Shown here: positions 50,462 to 51,793 of the stretch, piece by piece
Numbering within the stretch: the first letter of the stretch is position 1
Layout: each line of letters opens with the position of its first letter
Assembly: GCA_934457145.1 (NCBI GenBank)
Contig: CAKSHP010000016.1
Location: 1 to 51,793, forward strand
Reading direction: 5' to 3'
DNA length: 51,793 nt
Source: an uncultured Clostridia bacterium
GTDB lineage: Bacteria; Bacillota; Clostridia; UBA1381; UMGS1253
Notes under the pieces: generated by a model
Told to the model about the DNA's origin: nothing
Seen by the model: only the letters and a program-made list of their open reading frames with translations
Database searches by the model: none
Program-made: the position numbers and the translations under genes

Positions 50462-50496
50462 AAATCCCGCTTTAAAATTTTGAAAGCGGGATTTTT
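50462..50496 (+). terminator. Intrinsic terminator of the CarD-family gene
   Basis: AAATCCCGCTTT (50462-50473) pairs perfectly with AAAGCGGGATTT (50483-50494), followed by T. The AAAA before the stem also lets it act on the opposite strand, downstream of the AraC gene. Confidence 0.92.
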
Positions 50497-50536
50497 TATT
50501 TGGAAAACAGTGCCGGCTTATGTATTTTTAAAACAT

Positions 50537-51469
50537 TTAATAAATTTTATATTTTATTATTGCCGGCTTATTGTCTTTTGTGTAGTATGAAAAATCTTTA
50601 TCATTTCTTTTTTCATATTTATCAAGGTTTTTGCGGTATTCATTAGGCGTTATTCCCTTTGATTTTTTAAAATGCGCAATAAAATTGCTTGTGTTTTTAT
50701 AGCCGACGGCTTTTGCAATTTCGTTTATTATCATGTTTGTATTGCTTAAAAGATGTCTTGCCTGTAAGAGGCGGTAGTTTTCAATGTATTGGTGCGGAGT
50801 TATTTTTGCATGTTTTTTAAATTCTCTTATAAAGTGCGGAGTTGAAATAAAAAGCGCAGCGCTTATTTTGTCAACCGTTAAATCCGAAGAATAGTTTTCC
50901 TCTATAATCTTAACGGATTTTTCAAAAATACCAACGCTTTTGGTGTTTGCGTTTACGCTTTCTTCCTTTTTTGAAAGCAGATGCAAAAAATTTGACACCA
51001 GAGTCGAAGTTTCAAAAGAATACGTGCCGGTGCTTATGTGGTTTTCGATAAGTATGCGTTCGAGTATATCGCAAATCACCTGGGGAGTCTGATGCTTAAA
51101 ACAAACCCCGTTGCTGTTTATAATTCTGTTTACAATAAAGCTTGCAAAGTTGTTTTCGATATGTATGCCGTAAAAAGTCCAGTTGCAGCCTTTTTCGCAG
51201 TAGTACGAGTGGGAGGTGTAGGGCTTAATAATTGCAACGTCTCCGGATTTTAGTTTAAAAACTTTGTTTTCAAGCTCCAAAACGGCGCTGCCTTCAAGCG
51301 TTACAATAACTAAAATATTGTCGCAGCCTTCCGGGCGCACAATACCGTATAAATCATTGCATTCGTGCCAGAATGTGCGTATATAGCAAAAAAGCGACTG
51401 CTTGTCAAGTTCGCTGCACGAAGAATCCACAATTCTCACTTTTCCGTAATCGCCGCTTGTGTCATACAT
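50537..51469 (-). CDS. AraC-family regulator with cupin sensor domain
   Basis: A 310-aa regulator. The N-terminal cupin (VIVTLEGSAVLELENKVFKL, GDVAIIKPYTSHSYYCEKGC) is a sugar-sensing type. The C-terminal double HTH (DLTVDKISAALFISTPHFIR, INEIAKAVGYKNTSNFIAHF then KKSKGITPNEYRK) is complete. GAAAGGAG precedes ATG 51469. It is divergent from the secreted-protein gene starting at 51717, with overlapping promoters and AGTTAAT repeats between them. It probably controls that gene, perhaps in response to a carbohydrate. Confidence 0.9.
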   Translation of the reverse strand: MYDTSGDYGKVRIVDSSCSELDKQSLFCYIRTFWHECNDLYGIVRPEGCDNILVIVTLEGSAVLELENKVFKLKSGDVAIIKPYTSHSYYCEKGCNWTFYGIHIENNFASFIVNRIINSNGVCFKHQTPQVICDILERILIENHISTGTYSFETSTLVSNFLHLLSKKEESVNANTKSVGIFEKSVKIIEENYSSDLTVDKISAALFISTPHFIREFKKHAKITPHQYIENYRLLQARHLLSNTNMIINEIAKAVGYKNTSNFIAHFKKSKGITPNEYRKNLDKYEKRNDKDFSYYTKDNKPAIIKYKIY

Positions 51470-51545
51470 GAGTTATTTCTCCTTTCAAAAAATGCAAAAA
51501 AGTTAATATTAAATATTAAAAATTTATCATTATAGTTAATTAATA

Positions 51546-51573
51546 TTGACAATTATATTCTATATTATATAAT
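51546..51573 (+). promoter_or_regulatory. Promoter of the secreted-protein gene at the right edge
   Basis: TTGACA (51546-51551), 16-bp spacer, TATAAT (51568-51573): both hexamers perfect. It interleaves with the minus-strand AraC promoter. Confidence 0.75.
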
Positions 51574-51585
51574 TAAATTTGTCAA
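51557..51585 (-). promoter_or_regulatory. Promoter of the AraC gene
   Basis: Minus strand: TTGACA (51585-51580), 17-bp spacer, TAGAAT (51562-51557). It overlaps the plus-strand promoter so that one polymerase should exclude the other. Confidence 0.7.
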
Positions 51586-51716
51586 GAGTTAATATATTTT
51601 TTGCACATGTAACAAAAAAATGATATTAAGGAAAAAATTATGTAAATAAATCGCATTTTTAAATATTAAAAAAATGTGATTAAAAAAATATATAAAACTA
51701 AGGAGGAAGAAGGATT

Positions 51717-51793
51717 ATGAAAAAATTACTCAGCGTAATTTTGAGTGTTGCAATGATTTTAACGGTAATAAATGTGCCGTTTGTGTCATATGC
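51717..51793 (+). CDS. Secreted protein, N-terminus only (cut by window end)
   Basis: The first 25 codons encode a Sec signal peptide: MKKLLSVILSVAMILTVINV followed by PFVSY. AGGAGG (51701-51706) precedes ATG 51717. The mature protein is outside the window. The basic start and VILSVAMIL core resemble other surface or carbohydrate-active proteins of Clostridia. The divergent AraC regulator suggests a role in polysaccharide use. Confidence 0.8.
   Translation, partial: MKKLLSVILSVAMILTVINVPFVSY

Larger units (their letters stand above)
51501..51595. promoter_or_regulatory. AGTTAAT repeats in the divergent AraC/secreted-protein spacer
   Basis: Three copies of AGTTAAT start at 51501 (AGTTAATATT), 51534 (AGTTAATTAATAT) and 51587 (AGTTAATAT), flanking the overlapping promoters. 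Direct repeats on both sides of a divergent promoter are typical of AraC-family sites. The AT-richness of the spacer makes chance possible. Confidence 0.35.

Overview
The window reads as a chromosomal segment of a low-GC anaerobic Firmicute of the class Clostridia. The signs are AT-rich spacers, strong AGGAGG-type ribosome binding sites, TTGACA/TATAAT promoters, a trimeric NAD-linked [FeFe]-hydrogenase, SLH surface proteins, and the conserved Clostridia block yicC-remA-gmk-rpoZ-coaBC-priA-def-fmt-rsmB-rlmN-prpC-prkC-rsgA-rpe-thiN-uvrC-pgeF. TGA acts as a normal stop. No rRNA, tRNA, CRISPR array or complete insertion sequence was seen.

Layout. 1-5320 is an accessory, partly decayed zone. It holds a minus-strand ORF broken by an in-frame TGA, an AgrA/AgrC-like two-component pair, a candidate LytTR-box promoter in front of a small unknown gene, a secreted-protein gene whose best start is one base out of frame and whose 3' end is lost, and an AraC remnant broken at both ends. 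The last two meet tail to tail near 4378. 5322-7657 is a minus-strand set (GNAT, TetR, cysteine hydrolase, small membrane protein); its promoter carries a perfect TetR-type palindrome inside the -35/-10 spacer. 8170-9969 is a sodium:amino-acid symporter with a soluble insert. 10237-14686 is a bifurcating-type hydrogenase operon. 14859-17759 is a large secreted heparinase-like protein. secG follows on the minus strand.

18815-38279 is a nearly unbroken plus-strand housekeeping run: matrix regulator RemA, nucleotide and CoA synthesis, replication restart, formyl-Met processing, rRNA methylation, the PASTA kinase/phosphatase pair, ribosome GTPase, thiamine pyrophosphokinase, excision repair and a peptide-binding lipoprotein. 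Next come a cohesin-like/SLH surface protein and lexA on the minus strand, which share an apparently duplicated hairpin leader, and then a Cys-rich mini-protein, a DUF1015 protein and a YgjP-type metallopeptidase on the plus strand.

42880-49599 is the ATP synthase operon on the minus strand, and the most striking part of the window. It is led by a MarR regulator; the order is marR-atpB-atpE-atpF-alpha-atpG-atpD-atpC. There is no separate delta gene (atpH). Instead the alpha subunit carries about 90 extra N-terminal residues that read like the C-terminal domain of delta/OSCP. The c subunit also has a signal-peptide-like N-terminus. The window closes with a CarD-family regulator, an AraC regulator, and the start of a divergent secreted protein whose promoter overlaps that of the AraC gene.
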